Shown here: positions 27,624-40,523 of the stretch, in pieces
How the letters are laid out: every line of letters starts with the position of its first letter
How positions within the stretch are numbered: the stretch's first letter is position 1
Notes under the pieces: model-generated
Databases searched by the model: none
What the model was told of the DNA's origin: nothing
What the model saw: only the letters and a program-made list of their open reading frames with translations
NCBI RefSeq assembly: GCF_010723305.1
Contig: NZ_BLKW01000004.1
Span: 124,001 to 188,000 of the forward strand
Length of the DNA: 64,000 nt
Direction of reading: 5' to 3'
From: Mycobacterium botniense
GTDB taxonomy: Bacteria > Actinomycetota > Actinomycetes > Mycobacteriales > Mycobacteriaceae
Translations under genes and position numbers: made by a program

Positions 27624-29180
27624 TCAGCGCCAGCTGGGTAGCCAGATCTCCATGTTCCAGGTGGTCTGGGAGATCGGCTGACCGGTGAGCACCGGGAACA
27701 GCCACGCAAAGTTGGTCAGCACGAGTGCGACATAACACGACACGACGATCAGCCCCAGCGTGCGCCGTTCCGCGCCTTGACCGGGTTGGTAGAGGATGTC
27801 GCCGAGGATCAGCGCGATCGCCATCACCAGAAACGGCGCCATGGCGGCCGCATAAAAGAAGTACATCTGCCGGTCGATGTCGGCGAACCACGGCAACCAC
27901 CCGGCGCAGTAGCCGATCAGCACCGCCGCGTAGCGCCAGTCCTGACGCACGAACGCGCGCCAGGCCGCGTAGCCGAGGACCGGAACCGAAAGCCACCACA
28001 TGGCGGGGGTGCCGACCAGCATCACCGCTTTCACACACGACTGCGCGCCGCAGCCGGGAACGTTTTGCTGGTCGATGGCGTAGAGCACGGGACGCAGCGA
28101 CATCGGCCAGGCCCACGGTTTGGACTCCCACGGATGGTAATTGCCGGCGGAATTCGTCAGCCCGGCATGGAATTGGTAGGCCTTGTAGGTGTAGTGCCAC
28201 AACGACCGGATGGCTTCGGGCAGCGGGATCACACTACGCTCGCCGATCGACTGGCCGACCTCGTGCCGGTTGATCGCGGTTTCGGAAGCGAACCACGGTG
28301 CATAGGAAGCCAAATACACCGCGAACGGGATCACCCCCAGCGCATAGATCGTCGGTCCCAGGTCGCGCCGCAGCGTGCCCAGCCACGGTCTGGGCACCCG
28401 GTACTGGCGACGAGCGGCGATGTCGAACCCCACCGACATCGCGCCGAAGAACAGCACGAAATACAAGCCGGACCACTTGGTCGCGCAAGCTAATCCGAGC
28501 AACACCCCGGCACCGAACCGCCACCAGCGCACACCCAGCCGTGGTCCCCACTCGGTCTCATCGGCGCGGCCCTGCAGCAGCACGGTGTGCATCCGTTGAC
28601 GGACCTGGTCGCGGTCGACGATGAGCGCGCCGAAAGCCGCTACCACAAAAAACGCAAGAAACCCGTCCAGCAGTGCGGTGCGGGAGGCCACGAAGCTGAC
28701 GCCGTCAGCGATGAGCAGCAACCCGGCGATGCCACCGACCAGCGTCGAGCGGCTGATCCGCCGCACGATCCGAACCACCAGGCCCACCATGACGACGCCG
28801 AGCAGCGCGCCGGTGAACCGCCAGCCGACCCCGGTGTAGCCGAAGACCGCCTCGCCGACGGCGATCAGCTGCTTGCCGACCGGGGGGTGCACGACCAGGC
28901 CGAACCCGGGGTTGTCCTCTACCCCGTGGTTGTGCAGCATCTGCCAGGCCTGCGGTGCGTAATGCTTCTCGTCGAAGATCGGTGTCCCGGCGTCGGTCGG
29001 CGAGCCGAGGTTGAGGAACCGGGTCACCGCGGCCAGCGCGGTGACCACCGCGGTGACAACCCAGCCGCGCGACCGGTCGGCGGGCCCGAAATCCGGGATC
29101 GGCACCAGCGGCCCGGGGCTGATGACGGGTACCGCGCGCTCCGTGACGGCGAGCGGAGTTTCGCGGGCCAGAGCGGTCAT
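27624..29180 (-). CDS. pmt: Polyprenyl-phosphate-mannose protein O-mannosyltransferase (Rv1002c-like)
   Basis: This 518-residue polytopic membrane protein belongs to the PMT family that mannosylates secreted proteins and lipoproteins. The first extracytoplasmic loop contains the essential acidic pair in FDEKHYAPQAW near residue 75, and VHPPVGKQLIAVGEAVFGY follows. About ten hydrophobic helices are spread over the remainder. The ATG at 29180 is preferred over the adjacent upstream GTG. It is divergent from rsmI with only 24 bp between the two start codons. Confidence 0.92.
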   Translation of the reverse strand: MTALARETPLAVTERAVPVISPGPLVPIPDFGPADRSRGWVVTAVVTALAAVTRFLNLGSPTDAGTPIFDEKHYAPQAWQMLHNHGVEDNPGFGLVVHPPVGKQLIAVGEAVFGYTGVGWRFTGALLGVVMVGLVVRIVRRISRSTLVGGIAGLLLIADGVSFVASRTALLDGFLAFFVVAAFGALIVDRDQVRQRMHTVLLQGRADETEWGPRLGVRWWRFGAGVLLGLACATKWSGLYFVLFFGAMSVGFDIAARRQYRVPRPWLGTLRRDLGPTIYALGVIPFAVYLASYAPWFASETAINRHEVGQSIGERSVIPLPEAIRSLWHYTYKAYQFHAGLTNSAGNYHPWESKPWAWPMSLRPVLYAIDQQNVPGCGAQSCVKAVMLVGTPAMWWLSVPVLGYAAWRAFVRQDWRYAAVLIGYCAGWLPWFADIDRQMYFFYAAAMAPFLVMAIALILGDILYQPGQGAERRTLGLIVVSCYVALVLTNFAWLFPVLTGQPISQTTWNMEIWLPSWR

Positions 29181-29204
29181 CACATCGATCGTAGGCTGTG
29201 CGGC

Positions 29205-30041
29205 ATGGGTGGTGGTCGATTGTTGCTGGCCGCGACCCCGCTGGGCCAGCCGGGCGACGCCTCACCGCGGCTCATCGCCGCGCTGGGCGGCGCCGAGATG
29301 ATCGCCGCCGAGGACACCCGGCGGGTGCGCAAGCTGGCCCGGGCGCTCGGCGTGCAGATCGGCGGCAAGGTGGTCAGTCTGTTCGACCAGAACGAGCCGG
29401 CGCGGGTGCCGACGGTAGTCGCCGCAATCGAGGCCGGTGCGACGGTACTGCTGGTCAGCGACGCCGGTATGCCGGTGATCAGTGATCCGGGGCACCGGCT
29501 GGTGGTCGCCTGCATCGACGCGGGGCTGGCGGTGACCTGCCTGCCCGGACCGTCGGCGGTCACGACGGCGTTGGCGGTGTCCGGGTTGCCGTCGGACAAG
29601 TTCTGTTTCGAGGGTTTCGCCCCGCGCCGGCAAGCGGCGCGCAAAGCGTGGTTGGGCACGCTGGCCGGCGAGCGACGGACCTGCGTGTTCTTCGAATCGC
29701 CGCGCCGCTTGTCGGCATGTCTGCGCGACGCGGCCGAGCAGCTGGGGCCGTCCCGGCGTGCGGTGGTGTGCCGCGAGCTGACGAAAGCGCACGAAGAAGT
29801 GGTGCGCGGATCGCTCGCCGAGCTGGCAGCCTGGGCGACCGCCGGGGTGCTCGGAGAGATCACCGTCGTGCTGGAGGGTGCGCACCCGTGCGCCGACCTG
29901 TCGGCATTGGTGGCCCAGGTAAACGCGCGGGTCGACGCCGGGATGGGCATCAAGAACGCGTGCGCCCAGGTGATCGCCGAGACCCCGGGCGCGCCGTCAC
30001 GACGTGACCTCTACGAGGCGGTTTTGCGGTCGCGACGCTGA
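29205..30041 (+). CDS. rsmI: 16S rRNA (cytidine-1402-2'-O)-methyltransferase RsmI
   Basis: This 278-residue tetrapyrrole-methylase-fold enzyme methylates C1402 in the ribosomal decoding centre. Motifs seen are LLLAATPLGQPGDASPR at the start, AAEDTRRVRKLA near residue 38, VSDAGMPVISDPGHRLV near 85, and LPGPSAVTTALAVSGLP near 112. The ATG at 29205 is chosen because the family starts there and a TAGGCT hexamer lies seven bases upstream (leaderless). The open frame upstream to 28587 is only the antisense shadow of pmt. The 3' end overlaps the convergent pabB by 45 bp. Confidence 0.93.
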   Translation: MGGGRLLLAATPLGQPGDASPRLIAALGGAEMIAAEDTRRVRKLARALGVQIGGKVVSLFDQNEPARVPTVVAAIEAGATVLLVSDAGMPVISDPGHRLVVACIDAGLAVTCLPGPSAVTTALAVSGLPSDKFCFEGFAPRRQAARKAWLGTLAGERRTCVFFESPRRLSACLRDAAEQLGPSRRAVVCRELTKAHEEVVRGSLAELAAWATAGVLGEITVVLEGAHPCADLSALVAQVNARVDAGMGIKNACAQVIAETPGAPSRRDLYEAVLRSRR

Positions 30042-31262
30042 GGCCACCGCACTTCCGATGATCGGTGCCGCTTTGTGCAGGCACTCCTCCCATTCCGCAT
30101 CGGGGTCCGAATCGGCTGTGATCCCACCACCGACTCCCAGCACTGCGCCGCCGGCAGTATCGAACTCGACGGTGCGGATCGCGACATTGAGCTCGCATCC
30201 TGCTATTGGCGATGCTAAACCCACTGTGCCGCAGTAGACGCCGCGGCGTCGTTGTTCCCAGCGCGAAAGCAGTTGGCGAGCACGCAGTTTGGGTGTTCCG
30301 GTGACCGACGCCGGCGGAAACGTGGCGTCCAACAACGTGGACGTGGCCAGGTCGACGGGTACCCGCGCTGACACCGTCGACACCAGGTGCCACACGCCGG
30401 GGGCGCGCCGCACCACCAACAGCTCGGGCACGGTCACGCTGCCGGTGACCGCCACCCGGCTCAGGTCATTGCGGACCAGGTCGACGATCATGACATTTTC
30501 GGCCACGTCCTTGACCGACGCGCGCAGCGCCGAGGGCCAGGCATCCAGCGGTAGCGTGCCTTTGATGGGGCTGGACGTCACCACCTCACCGCAGCGGCGC
30601 AGGAAAAGCTCCGGCGACAGGGATGCCACCGCACCCCATGCACCAGCGACAAAGGCGGCCCGGGCCGGGGCGGTACGCGCAACCGCGTCGACGAAAAAAT
30701 CCAGCGGCGTCCCCGCGATCGTTCCGGTGAATTGTGTGCACACGCACGCCTGATAGACCTCGCCCGCACTGATCGCTTCCAGGCAGGCCTGCACCCCGGC
30801 GCGGTGCGCCGCCCGATCGGCCCCGCTCCAGTCGATCCGGTAGTGCCGCCCTGCGGCCGGGGCGGCCAAGGTGTCGGCCAGCCAGCCCGGTATGGGTGTG
30901 CCGGACAAGCTTTCGTACCACCACCGCCCGTCGCGGTCGCGGCGCAACAGGCTGTCGGTCCAGCCCCCGGCGGCTTCGGGGATCCGGTGGGCGCGCCCGT
31001 CGGCGCCGGGGTCCGGATAGGACAGGTAGCCGATCCAGCCGCCACCCACCGCTGTCGTCTCGGAGCCGGGTTTGACGTCGAACACGTCGGTGACAGCCAC
31101 CGGTTGCACCGATACGCTCGGTGCGATCACCGCGTCCGCGCCGAACCAGTCGCCGGTGAGCGCGGCCGGCGGTGGCAGGCCCATCCGACTGGTGGCCTCG
31201 CCGAGAGCGCGCAGCACCCCCGGTGCCCCGCCCAGATCGCCCAGCCGGTCGACTCGCACCAT
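29997..31262 (-). CDS. pabB: Aminodeoxychorismate synthase component I (PabB)
   Basis: This 421-residue protein of the anthranilate synthase I/PabB/MenF family aminates chorismate on the way to p-aminobenzoate and folate. The chorismate-binding domain is intact: SPIKGTLPLDA, DLVRNDLSRVA, FPPASVTGTPKLRA and GVYCGTVGLASP, followed by GVGGGITADSDPDAEWEE. The N-terminal domain is shorter than in some relatives; the M. tuberculosis protein is somewhat longer. Its last 45 bp are antisense to the end of rsmI. Confidence 0.9.
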   Translation of the reverse strand: MVRVDRLGDLGGAPGVLRALGEATSRMGLPPPAALTGDWFGADAVIAPSVSVQPVAVTDVFDVKPGSETTAVGGGWIGYLSYPDPGADGRAHRIPEAAGGWTDSLLRRDRDGRWWYESLSGTPIPGWLADTLAAPAAGRHYRIDWSGADRAAHRAGVQACLEAISAGEVYQACVCTQFTGTIAGTPLDFFVDAVARTAPARAAFVAGAWGAVASLSPELFLRRCGEVVTSSPIKGTLPLDAWPSALRASVKDVAENVMIVDLVRNDLSRVAVTGSVTVPELLVVRRAPGVWHLVSTVSARVPVDLATSTLLDATFPPASVTGTPKLRARQLLSRWEQRRRGVYCGTVGLASPIAGCELNVAIRTVEFDTAGGAVLGVGGGITADSDPDAEWEECLHKAAPIIGSAVASASRPQNRLVEVTS

Positions 31263-31473
31263 TCCAGCTTGGCAGATGCCCGGTGCCTGCTCCGCGAGCG
31301 TCGCCCACCCGCTTACACGCGGCTGATCTGGCGTGTCGCCAGAACTGATTTACCGGCTGGATGTCGGCATGGTGGTGGGATGCTGCCGGACTCGTCCGAC
31401 ACCCACCCGGCCGCGGGCGAGCCGCTAACACCGAGCTGAGCTTGTTCGACTTCACGCGCGCGGCTGGCCCGAC

Positions 31474-33018
31474 TCACTGCGGCTGATAACGGGGGAACAC
31501 ACCCGTGGGAGGCGGCAACACCGTGCCGGGGGCGAGACGCTCACCGAGCGCCGCGAACGTCCGGCGTTCAGCGGGCTGGCCGAGCAGGTCGAGCAGCTTG
31601 CCCGCCGATTCGGGCATGACGGGTTGAACGAGCAGCGCCGCGATGCGCACCACCTCGCAGGTGGTGTAGAGCACGGTGCGAAAACGGGCCTGATCTTCCT
31701 CGGATTCGCTCTTGCGCAACACCCACGGCTGCTGTGCGGAGAAGTACTTGTTCGCCGCGCCGAGCATCAGCCAGATCGCCTCCAGCGCCACATGCAGCGC
31801 CTGGGTGTCGAAGGCGGCGCGCACGCGGTCCAGCAGACCATCGGCAGCCGCCAGCAGGTCCTCGTCATCACTGGTGAAATCTCCTGGTGCAGGGACGATT
31901 CCGTCGAGGTTCTTGGCCACCATCGACAGCGACCGTTGGGCCAGGTTGCCCAGCTCATTGGCCAGATCGGTATTGATCCGGGTGATGATCGCCTCGTCGC
32001 TGTAGCTGCCGTCCTGGCCGAACGGGACCTCCCGCAACAGGAAGTAGCGCACCTGGTCGACCCCGAACCGCTCGACCAGCTCCACCGGGTCGATGACATT
32101 GCCCACCGACTTGCTCATTTTCTCGCCCCGGTTGAGCAGAAACCCGTGAGCGAAAACCCTTCGGGGCAGTTCGATTCCGGCGGACATCAAAAACGCCGGC
32201 CAGTACACGGCGTGAAACCGGATGATGTCCTTGCCGATCATGTGCAGGTCGGCGGGCCAGTACCGGCGGAACAGGTCCGAACCGGTGTCGGGGTAGCCGA
32301 CCCCGGTGAGGTAGTTGGTCAGCGCGTCCACCCAGACGTACATGACGTGGCCGGGGTGCCCGGGCACCGGCACACCCCAGTCGAATGAGGTGCGCGAGAT
32401 CGACAGGTCACGCAGCCCGGCGGAGACAAAGCTGACGACCTCGTTGCGGCGCGCCTCGGGGGCGATGAAATCCGGGTTGGCCTCATAGTGAGCCAGCAGT
32501 TTGTCGGCGTACGCGGAGAGCCGGAAGAAACAGGTCTGTTCCTCGGTCCAGGTCACCGGGGCACCGGTTTCGCTCGCCACCCGGGTCCCGTCCTCGAGCA
32601 CGGTGGTTTCCGATTCGACGAAAAACCGCTCGTCACGCACCGAGTACCACCCCGAATAGGTGTCCAGGTAGATATCACCGGCCGCCGCCATCCGCCGCCA
32701 AATCGCCTGGGACGCTTCGTAGTGGTCCGGATCGGTGGTGCGGATGAACCGGTCGAAGGAGATGTTGAGCCTTTCCTGCAGGTGCTGAAACACATCCGAG
32801 TTGCGCCGCGCCAGCTCGGCGGTCGGCAGCCCCTCGGCCGCGGCGGCTTGCGCGACCTTGAGGCCGTGCTCATCGGTGCCGGTCTGAAAGCGAACGTCGA
32901 AGCCGTCGAGCCGCTTGAACCGGGCAATCGCGTCGGCGGCGATGTACTCGTACACGTGCCCCAGGTGTGGTGCGGCGTTGGGGTAGGTGATCGCGGTCGT
33001 GATGTAGTAGGGCTTCAT
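31474..33018 (-). CDS. metS: Methionyl-tRNA synthetase
   Basis: This 514-residue class I synthetase charges tRNA-Met. The HIGH-type motif reads PHLGHVYEY at residues 16-24 and the KMSKS motif is intact ([11 protein letters not shown]) near residue 300. The zinc-finger insertion is of the short type without the four-cysteine knuckle. The alpha-helical anticodon-binding region follows, with no C-terminal tRNA-binding extension. GGAG precedes the ATG by five bases. Its promoter region overlaps that of the divergent tatD gene. Confidence 0.94.
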   Translation of the reverse strand: MKPYYITTAITYPNAAPHLGHVYEYIAADAIARFKRLDGFDVRFQTGTDEHGLKVAQAAAAEGLPTAELARRNSDVFQHLQERLNISFDRFIRTTDPDHYEASQAIWRRMAAAGDIYLDTYSGWYSVRDERFFVESETTVLEDGTRVASETGAPVTWTEEQTCFFRLSAYADKLLAHYEANPDFIAPEARRNEVVSFVSAGLRDLSISRTSFDWGVPVPGHPGHVMYVWVDALTNYLTGVGYPDTGSDLFRRYWPADLHMIGKDIIRFHAVYWPAFLMSAGIELPRRVFAHGFLLNRGEKMSKSVGNVIDPVELVERFGVDQVRYFLLREVPFGQDGSYSDEAIITRINTDLANELGNLAQRSLSMVAKNLDGIVPAPGDFTSDDEDLLAAADGLLDRVRAAFDTQALHVALEAIWLMLGAANKYFSAQQPWVLRKSESEEDQARFRTVLYTTCEVVRIAALLVQPVMPESAGKLLDLLGQPAERRTFAALGERLAPGTVLPPPTGVFPRYQPQ

Positions 33019-33043
33019 CAGAGCTCCACCCTATTGTGTGCGG

Positions 33044-33904
33044 GTGACCGCTAACCGGCTTGGTCAACGCCAAGCGCCGCCCGCCCCGGAGCCATTGACC
33101 CCGTTGTTGGACGCGCACACCCACCTCGACGCCTGCGGGGCTGCGGGCCCCGAGGGGGTGGCTGCCATCGTGGACCGCGCCACGGCGGCCGGTGTCATGG
33201 CCGTCGTCACCGTCGCCGACGATTTGGACTCCGCACGCTGGGTGACCCGCGCCGCCGAGTGGAATCCGCGGGTCTACGCGGCCGTGGCGCTGCACCCAAC
33301 CCGCGCCACTGCGCTCACCGATGTTGCGCGCGCCGAAATCGAACGCCTCACCGCCCATCCGCGGGTAGTGGCTATCGGCGAGACCGGGATGGATCTGTAC
33401 TGGCCGGATCGGCTCGCCGGGTGTGCGCAGCCCGATGCGCAGCGCGAGGCGTTCGCCTGGCATATCGAGCTGGCCAAGCGCACCGGGAAACCGCTGATGA
33501 TCCACAACCGCGAGGCCGACCGCGAGGTGCTCGATGTGCTGGGCGCTGAAGGCGCTCCCGACACCGTGATCTTTCACTGCTTCTCATCGGGCAGCACAAT
33601 GGCCCGCCTGTGCGCAGACGCCGGCTGGCTGGTCAGCTTGTCCGGCACGGTTACCTTCCGTAATGCTCGTGACCTGCGGGAAGCCGTTCCCCTGGTGCCG
33701 CTCGAACAGCTGCTGGTGGAGACGGATGCCCCGTTTTTGACGCCGCATCCCTATCGGGGCGCGCCAAACGAGCCCTACTGCTTGCCCTACACCGTGCGGG
33801 CGCTGGCCGAACTGCTCGGCCGACCCGCCGAGGAGTTGGCGCATGTCACCACTGCCAATGCCTGCCGGGTCTACGGAATACCGGATACCGGCAGAACTCT
33901 CTAA
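33044..33904 (+). CDS. tatD: TatD-family metal-dependent DNase
   Basis: This 286-residue TIM-barrel hydrolase has the metal ligands in DAHTHLD (residues about 23-29), GETGMD near 113, MIHNRE near 152, FHCFSS near 180 and ETDAPFL near 228. The family degrades single-stranded DNA or processes RNA. A TATTGT hexamer seven bases before GTG 33044 supports a leaderless start there rather than at the in-frame GTG 33038. It has about 20 more N-terminal residues than the M. tuberculosis form. Confidence 0.9.
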   Translation: MTANRLGQRQAPPAPEPLTPLLDAHTHLDACGAAGPEGVAAIVDRATAAGVMAVVTVADDLDSARWVTRAAEWNPRVYAAVALHPTRATALTDVARAEIERLTAHPRVVAIGETGMDLYWPDRLAGCAQPDAQREAFAWHIELAKRTGKPLMIHNREADREVLDVLGAEGAPDTVIFHCFSSGSTMARLCADAGWLVSLSGTVTFRNARDLREAVPLVPLEQLLVETDAPFLTPHPYRGAPNEPYCLPYTVRALAELLGRPAEELAHVTTANACRVYGIPDTGRTL

Positions 33905-36098
<2,194 letters not shown>

Positions 36099-36138
36099 AA
36101 TCGTGTGTCTTTGGCCGTCCCGGGGATAATCTCATGCG

Positions 36139-37092
36139 ATGCCCGACGGAAACACCGCTGCGGAGTGGGTACCCACGGGATCGGTCACGGTCCGGGTGCC
36201 GGGAAAAGTCAACCTCTACCTGGCAGTCGGTGATCGCCGTGACGACGGCTATCACGAGCTGACGACGGTCTTCCATGCCGTCTCATTGTTCGACGAGGTG
36301 ACGGTGCGCAACAGCGACCTGCTCACGCTCGACGTCTGCGGTGAAGGCGTCGACGAGGTGCCCACCGATGAGCGCAACCTCGCCTGGCAGGCGGCCCAGC
36401 TGATGGGCGACCATGTTGGGCGCGCACCGGACGTGTCGATCACGATCGACAAAGCGATCCCGGTGGCCGGCGGGATGGGCGGCGGCAGCGCCGACGCCGC
36501 GGCGGTCCTGGTGGCGATGAATACCCTCTGGGAACTGGGTGTGCCGCGGCGCGACTTGCATGCCTTGGCGGCCCGGCTGGGCAGCGACGTGCCGTTCGCC
36601 TTGCACGGCGGGACTGCCATGGGGACGGGTCGCGGCGAGGAACTGGCCACCGTGCTGGCTCGCAGCACCTTCCATTGGGTGCTGGCGCTCGCCGAGCGGG
36701 GGTTGTCCACACCGGCGGTGTTCGACGAGCTCGATCGGCTGCGGCGTATCGGCTCGCCACCTCGGCTCGGCGAACCCGGGCCGGTGTTGGCGGCCCTGGC
36801 GGCCGGCGATCCGCGGCAGCTGGCGCCGCTGCTGGGCAACGACTTACAAGCCGCGGCGGTCAGCCTGGACCCGGGATTACGGCATGTCTTGCGGGCCGGT
36901 ATGGAGGCAGGCGCCCTGGCAGGCATCGTTTCCGGCTCCGGGCCAACGTGCGCATTCTTGTGCGTGTCGGCGAGTTCGGCGGTCGACATCGGCACACAGT
37001 TGTCCGGTGCCGGTGTCTGCCGTACCGTCCGCGTCGCCAGCGGGCCGGTGCATGGCGCCCGCGTCGTACCCGCTCCGGTCAGCGGAGTGTGA
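36139..37092 (+). CDS. ispE: 4-diphosphocytidyl-2-C-methyl-D-erythritol kinase IspE
   Basis: This 317-residue GHMP kinase performs the fourth step of the MEP isoprenoid pathway. Motifs are [21 protein letters not shown] near the start, the ATP loop [17 protein letters not shown] near residue 110 and [12 protein letters not shown] near 265. ATG 36139 is the only good start, since the position equivalent to the M. tuberculosis start is GTA here, so the protein has about 11 extra N-terminal residues. A TAATCT hexamer at 36127-36132 places initiation at the ATG, giving an internal leaderless promoter after ksgA. Confidence 0.93.
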   Translation: MPDGNTAAEWVPTGSVTVRVPGKVNLYLAVGDRRDDGYHELTTVFHAVSLFDEVTVRNSDLLTLDVCGEGVDEVPTDERNLAWQAAQLMGDHVGRAPDVSITIDKAIPVAGGMGGGSADAAAVLVAMNTLWELGVPRRDLHALAARLGSDVPFALHGGTAMGTGRGEELATVLARSTFHWVLALAERGLSTPAVFDELDRLRRIGSPPRLGEPGPVLAALAAGDPRQLAPLLGNDLQAAAVSLDPGLRHVLRAGMEAGALAGIVSGSGPTCAFLCVSASSAVDIGTQLSGAGVCRTVRVASGPVHGARVVPAPVSGV

Positions 37093-37408
37093 CCTGGACC
37101 GCAAATCGTGCGATAGTTTGGTGGTTACTTAAGAGGAGCTTAAGATGTTGCGCGGTGACGAGTAGAGGTCAAGCGGTGTGCCCGTTCCGTTCACCCGCCG
37201 TTCATGCCGGTGGGTCGTCAGCGGACCCCGATGGTCACCGTGTCCTGGCTGATCACGTCATCGTGCATCCGGTCTCTGGCTCATCACCGATTCGAGACAG
37301 AACCGCTGCCCAATTGTGTGCGCGCGCCTCTCGCGAAGCGCTGTCTAGCCGACGGAATATGAGATCTCCGGCCCCGGAAGCGCCGGCGCCGGAACAGAGG
37401 AGGTTGTC
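37093..37408. other. 316-bp interval before the acyl-AMP ligase, with a possible leader peptide
   Basis: No full gene is visible. CTTAAG-AGGAG-CTTAAG at 37128-37144 presents a perfect Shine-Dalgarno sequence six bases before ATG 37145, which opens a six-codon frame (MLRGDE, stop at 37163-37165). The remaining 240 bp to the ligase start show nothing recognisable. Confidence 0.4.
37145..37165 (+). CDS. Possible six-codon upstream ORF (leader peptide)
   Basis: ATG followed by TTG CGC GGT GAC GAG TAG encodes MLRGDE. Its ribosome-binding site (AGGAG, six-base spacing) is stronger than most in this window. It lies 244 bp before the acyl-AMP ligase start. Translation is unproven. Confidence 0.3.
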   Translation: MLRGDE

Positions 37409-39043
37409 GTGAGCAGGTTTACCGAGAAGATGTTCCGCAACGCTCACGAGAGCCCACGCGGGATGGTCACCGGTGAACCGCATAATCCGGTCCGGCACAC
37501 CTGGCGCGAAGTGCATGAGCGTGCGCGCAGGGTGGCTGGAGGGCTGGCCGAGGCCGGGATCGGCCACGGTGACGCGGTCGGCGTGCTGGTGGGTGCCCCG
37601 GTTGAGATCGCGCCGACGGCACAAGGGCTGTGGATGCGCGGAGCCAGTCTGACGATGCTGCACCAGCCGACGCCGCGCACCGACTTGGCCTCGTGGGCGG
37701 TCGACACCACCAACGTCATCGACATGATCGAGGCGAAAGCGGTGATCGTCTCCGATCCGTTCATGGCGGCCGCGCCCGTGCTGAAGCAGCGTGGTGTCAC
37801 GGTGCTGACTGTCGAGCAGCTGCTGGCCGCCGATCCGATCGACCCCGTCGACACCGATGAGGATGACCTGGCACTGATGCAGTTGACGTCCGGTTCGACA
37901 GGTTCTCCGAAGGCTGTCCTGATCACCCACCGCAACGTGTACTCCAACGTCGAGGCCATGTTCGTCGGCGTGAAGTACGACCTCGAAACCGATGTGATGA
38001 TCAGCTGGCTGCCCTGTTTCCACGACATGGGCATGATCGGCTTTTTGACCGTGCCGATGTACTTCGGTGCCGAGCTGGTGAAAGTCACGCCGATGGACTT
38101 CCTGCGTGACACGCTGCTGTGGGCCAAATTGATCGACAAGTACCGGGGCACATTCATTTGCGGCCCGAATTTTGCCTATTCGTTGTTCGCCAAGCGGCTG
38201 CGCAAACAAGCCAAACCGGGTCAGTTCGACTTGTCGACACTGCGGATTGCGATGTCGGGTGCCGAACCGGTGGACCCGGACGACGTCGAAGACTTGATCG
38301 ACGCGGGTCGGCCTTTCGGGCTGCGGCCGGAAGCCATCATGCCGGCGTATGGCATGGCCGAAACCACGCTGGCAGTGTCGTTCTCGCCGCTCGGTGCCGG
38401 GTTGATCGTCGATGAAGTTGATGCTGACCTGCTGAGTGCGCTCCGCCGCGCGGTGCCCGCGACCAAGGGCAACACCCGTCGGCTGGCTTCGCTGGGGCCG
38501 GTGCTCGACGGCATTGAGGCGCGCGTTGTCGACGAGGACGGCAATGTGCTGCCGCCGCGCGGTGTTGGTGTGATCGAGTTACGCGGTGAGCCGTTGACCC
38601 CGGGCTACATCACGATGGGTGGGTTTATTCCGGCGCAGGATGAGCACGGCTGGTATGACACGGGCGACCTCGGTTATTTGACCGAGGAGGGACACATTGT
38701 GGTGTGCGGCCGTGTCAAAGACGTCATTATCATGGCCGGCCGCAACATTTACCCGACCGACATCGAACGCGCGGCGTGCCGCGTCGACGGTGTGCGTCCC
38801 GGCTGCGCGGTCGCGGTGCGGCTGGATGCCGGACACTCGCGTGAGACATTCGCCGTTGCGGTGGAGTCCAATGCTTTCGATAATCCCGCTGAAGTGCGTC
38901 GCATCGAACATGAAGTGGCGCATGAGGTGCTTACCGAGGTGGATGTGCGGCCACGCAACGTCGTGGTACTCGGACCGGGGACCATTCCCAAGACGCCGTC
39001 GGGCAAGCTGCGCCGAGCCAACTCCGTCACGCTGGTTACCTGA
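37409..39043 (+). CDS. pks16: Fatty-acyl-AMP ligase-type protein (Pks16/Rv1013-like)
   Basis: This 544-residue ANL-superfamily enzyme activates a carboxylic acid as its adenylate. The ATP loop [16 protein letters not shown] is near residue 160, GMAETT near 315, the ribose-binding DTGDLGYL near 415, and the C-terminal lysine in [11 protein letters not shown]. Despite the historical name it has no ketosynthase or other polyketide domain. Size and motifs fit the long-chain FAAL/FACL group. The GTG at 37409 follows GGAGG directly. No partner carrier protein is adjacent. Confidence 0.9.
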   Translation: MSRFTEKMFRNAHESPRGMVTGEPHNPVRHTWREVHERARRVAGGLAEAGIGHGDAVGVLVGAPVEIAPTAQGLWMRGASLTMLHQPTPRTDLASWAVDTTNVIDMIEAKAVIVSDPFMAAAPVLKQRGVTVLTVEQLLAADPIDPVDTDEDDLALMQLTSGSTGSPKAVLITHRNVYSNVEAMFVGVKYDLETDVMISWLPCFHDMGMIGFLTVPMYFGAELVKVTPMDFLRDTLLWAKLIDKYRGTFICGPNFAYSLFAKRLRKQAKPGQFDLSTLRIAMSGAEPVDPDDVEDLIDAGRPFGLRPEAIMPAYGMAETTLAVSFSPLGAGLIVDEVDADLLSALRRAVPATKGNTRRLASLGPVLDGIEARVVDEDGNVLPPRGVGVIELRGEPLTPGYITMGGFIPAQDEHGWYDTGDLGYLTEEGHIVVCGRVKDVIIMAGRNIYPTDIERAACRVDGVRPGCAVAVRLDAGHSRETFAVAVESNAFDNPAEVRRIEHEVAHEVLTEVDVRPRNVVVLGPGTIPKTPSGKLRRANSVTLVT

Positions 39044-39105
39044 GAATCAGCGGTTCGCGTCTTCCCTGTGTGCTCAACGGCGCCTTGCCCGCGCGCGGCG
39101 GCCGA

Positions 39106-39681
39106 TTACCAGGCGTGGACGTGATTCTGGGCTGGCTCCAACCCCAACCGGATCAGCAGCTCGGTCGCGTCGGCGGCCTGTTCGCAGATGGCAGGTACCT
39201 CGGGCCGCTCGGTGGCGGTGAAAGGTTCCAACACGAAATCCGCTGGGTCTTTACGCCCGGGCGGGCGGCCGATCCCGATGCGCACTCGCTGAAAGTCTTT
39301 GGTGCCCAACGCAGCTGCCACCGACCGTAGCCCGTTGTGACCGCCCTCGCCGCCGCCGCGTTTGAGCCGGATGCGCCCGAACTCGAGATCCAGGTCGTCG
39401 TGGATGACGATGATATCGGGTGGCGACACCGAGTAGAACTTCGCCAGCGGTAGCACGTGGCGGCCGGATTCGTTCATGTAACTGCGCGGCTTGGCCAGCA
39501 CCACCGGGCGCCCGCCCAGCCGGCCGGTGACAACCTCGGCGCCGGAACGCTTGTGCACCTTGAATTTCGAACCCAGTCGCGCGGCAAGCAGGTCGGCGAC
39601 CATGAAGCCCAGATTATGCCGGGTGTGCGCATAGTGCGGTCCCGGGTTGCCCAGGCCGACCACTAACAGCGGTTCGGCCAT
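39106..39681 (-). CDS. pth: Peptidyl-tRNA hydrolase
   Basis: This 191-residue enzyme recycles peptidyl-tRNA released from stalled ribosomes. Family motifs are intact: [21 protein letters not shown] at the start (containing the catalytic His), [13 protein letters not shown] near residue 63, [29 protein letters not shown] near 92-120, and [11 protein letters not shown]. The length equals that of M. tuberculosis Pth. It follows rplY by 12 bp and is probably cotranscribed with it, keeping two translation-quality genes together. Confidence 0.95.
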   Translation of the reverse strand: MAEPLLVVGLGNPGPHYAHTRHNLGFMVADLLAARLGSKFKVHKRSGAEVVTGRLGGRPVVLAKPRSYMNESGRHVLPLAKFYSVSPPDIIVIHDDLDLEFGRIRLKRGGGEGGHNGLRSVAAALGTKDFQRVRIGIGRPPGRKDPADFVLEPFTATERPEVPAICEQAADATELLIRLGLEPAQNHVHAW

Positions 39682-39693
39682 CTCGCCAACTGT

Positions 39694-40356
39694 CTACTCG
39701 GACTCGGGGGTCGCGGCCTCGGTTGCTTCGGCTTCCTCGGCTGCCGGCGCCGCTTCGGGCACCGCTCCGGCCCCCTCGGCTTCGAGCTGCTCGGCGGTCG
39801 GCGCATAGCCGACGTTGACGACGAGCAAGTCCGGGTCGGACACCAGCCTGACCCCTGATGGCAGCGGAATCTGCCCCGCGGTGAACTGCGTGTCGGGTTC
39901 AGCGCCCTCAACCGAAACGGTCACTTGCTCGGGGATGGAGAGCGCTTCGGCTTCGATTTCTATGGTGCCGGCTTCCTGGGTGACCAGAGTGCCAGGCGCG
40001 GCTTCACCTTCGATGTCGACGCCGACTTCGACGACGACCTTTTCCCCGCGGCGCACGATCTGCAGGTCGGCGTGCTGGACGGTGCGCCGGATCGGATGAA
40101 TGTCGATCGCCTTCGTCAACGCCAGTTGCTGCTTACCCTCAATATCGAGGGTCAGCACTGCGTTGGTGCCGGCCCGGCGCAGCACAGCCGCGAATTCGTG
40201 TGCGGGCAGCTCCAGGTGCTGAGGGTCGGCGCCGTGACCATAGAGAACTGCCGGGATCTTGCCGTTGCGCCGGGCGCGCCGGGAAGCGCCTTTACCGGTC
40301 TCGGTCCGCACCGACGCGCTGAGCTGGTTGGTTACCGAAGTCGCCGGTTTTGCCAT
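39694..40356 (-). CDS. rplY: 50S ribosomal protein L25/CTC
   Basis: This 220-residue CTC-type L25 protein has the 5S-rRNA-binding N-terminal beta domain ([30 protein letters not shown]), a TL5-type C-terminal domain and an Ala/Glu-rich tail. The CTC form is usual in Actinobacteria. The ATG at 40356 is supported by AGGAG at normal spacing; the 31-residue upstream extension in the same frame is not conserved. About 240 bp separate it from the lpqT stop, including the 27-bp repeat array. Confidence 0.93.
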   Translation of the reverse strand: MAKPATSVTNQLSASVRTETGKGASRRARRNGKIPAVLYGHGADPQHLELPAHEFAAVLRRAGTNAVLTLDIEGKQQLALTKAIDIHPIRRTVQHADLQIVRRGEKVVVEVGVDIEGEAAPGTLVTQEAGTIEIEAEALSIPEQVTVSVEGAEPDTQFTAGQIPLPSGVRLVSDPDLLVVNVGYAPTAEQLEAEGAGAVPEAAPAAEEAEATEAATPESE

Positions 40357-40523
40357 GGTGTCGCTCCTGTCTTCCTCCGCGGCACGACGGGAATCGCGGC
40401 AACCTCGACATCGGTGTCCGTCGATAACGGTGGCTCCTGGACCAGCCACCCTCGCCGTGACGCCCGCACAGGTTAGCGCACCTGTGCCTGAGAGCGGAAA
40501 TCTGGTGCCCGCGGGCGTCTCCG

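Noticed and set aside
28587..29204. N-terminal extension of the rsmI frame
   Set aside because: This part is antisense to pmt, low in complexity, and RsmI proteins begin at the ATG at 29205.
31263..31473. Possible remnant of Rv1006 between pabB and metS
   Set aside because: Only 211 bp are available and no frame resembles a 567-residue protein; nothing else is visible there.
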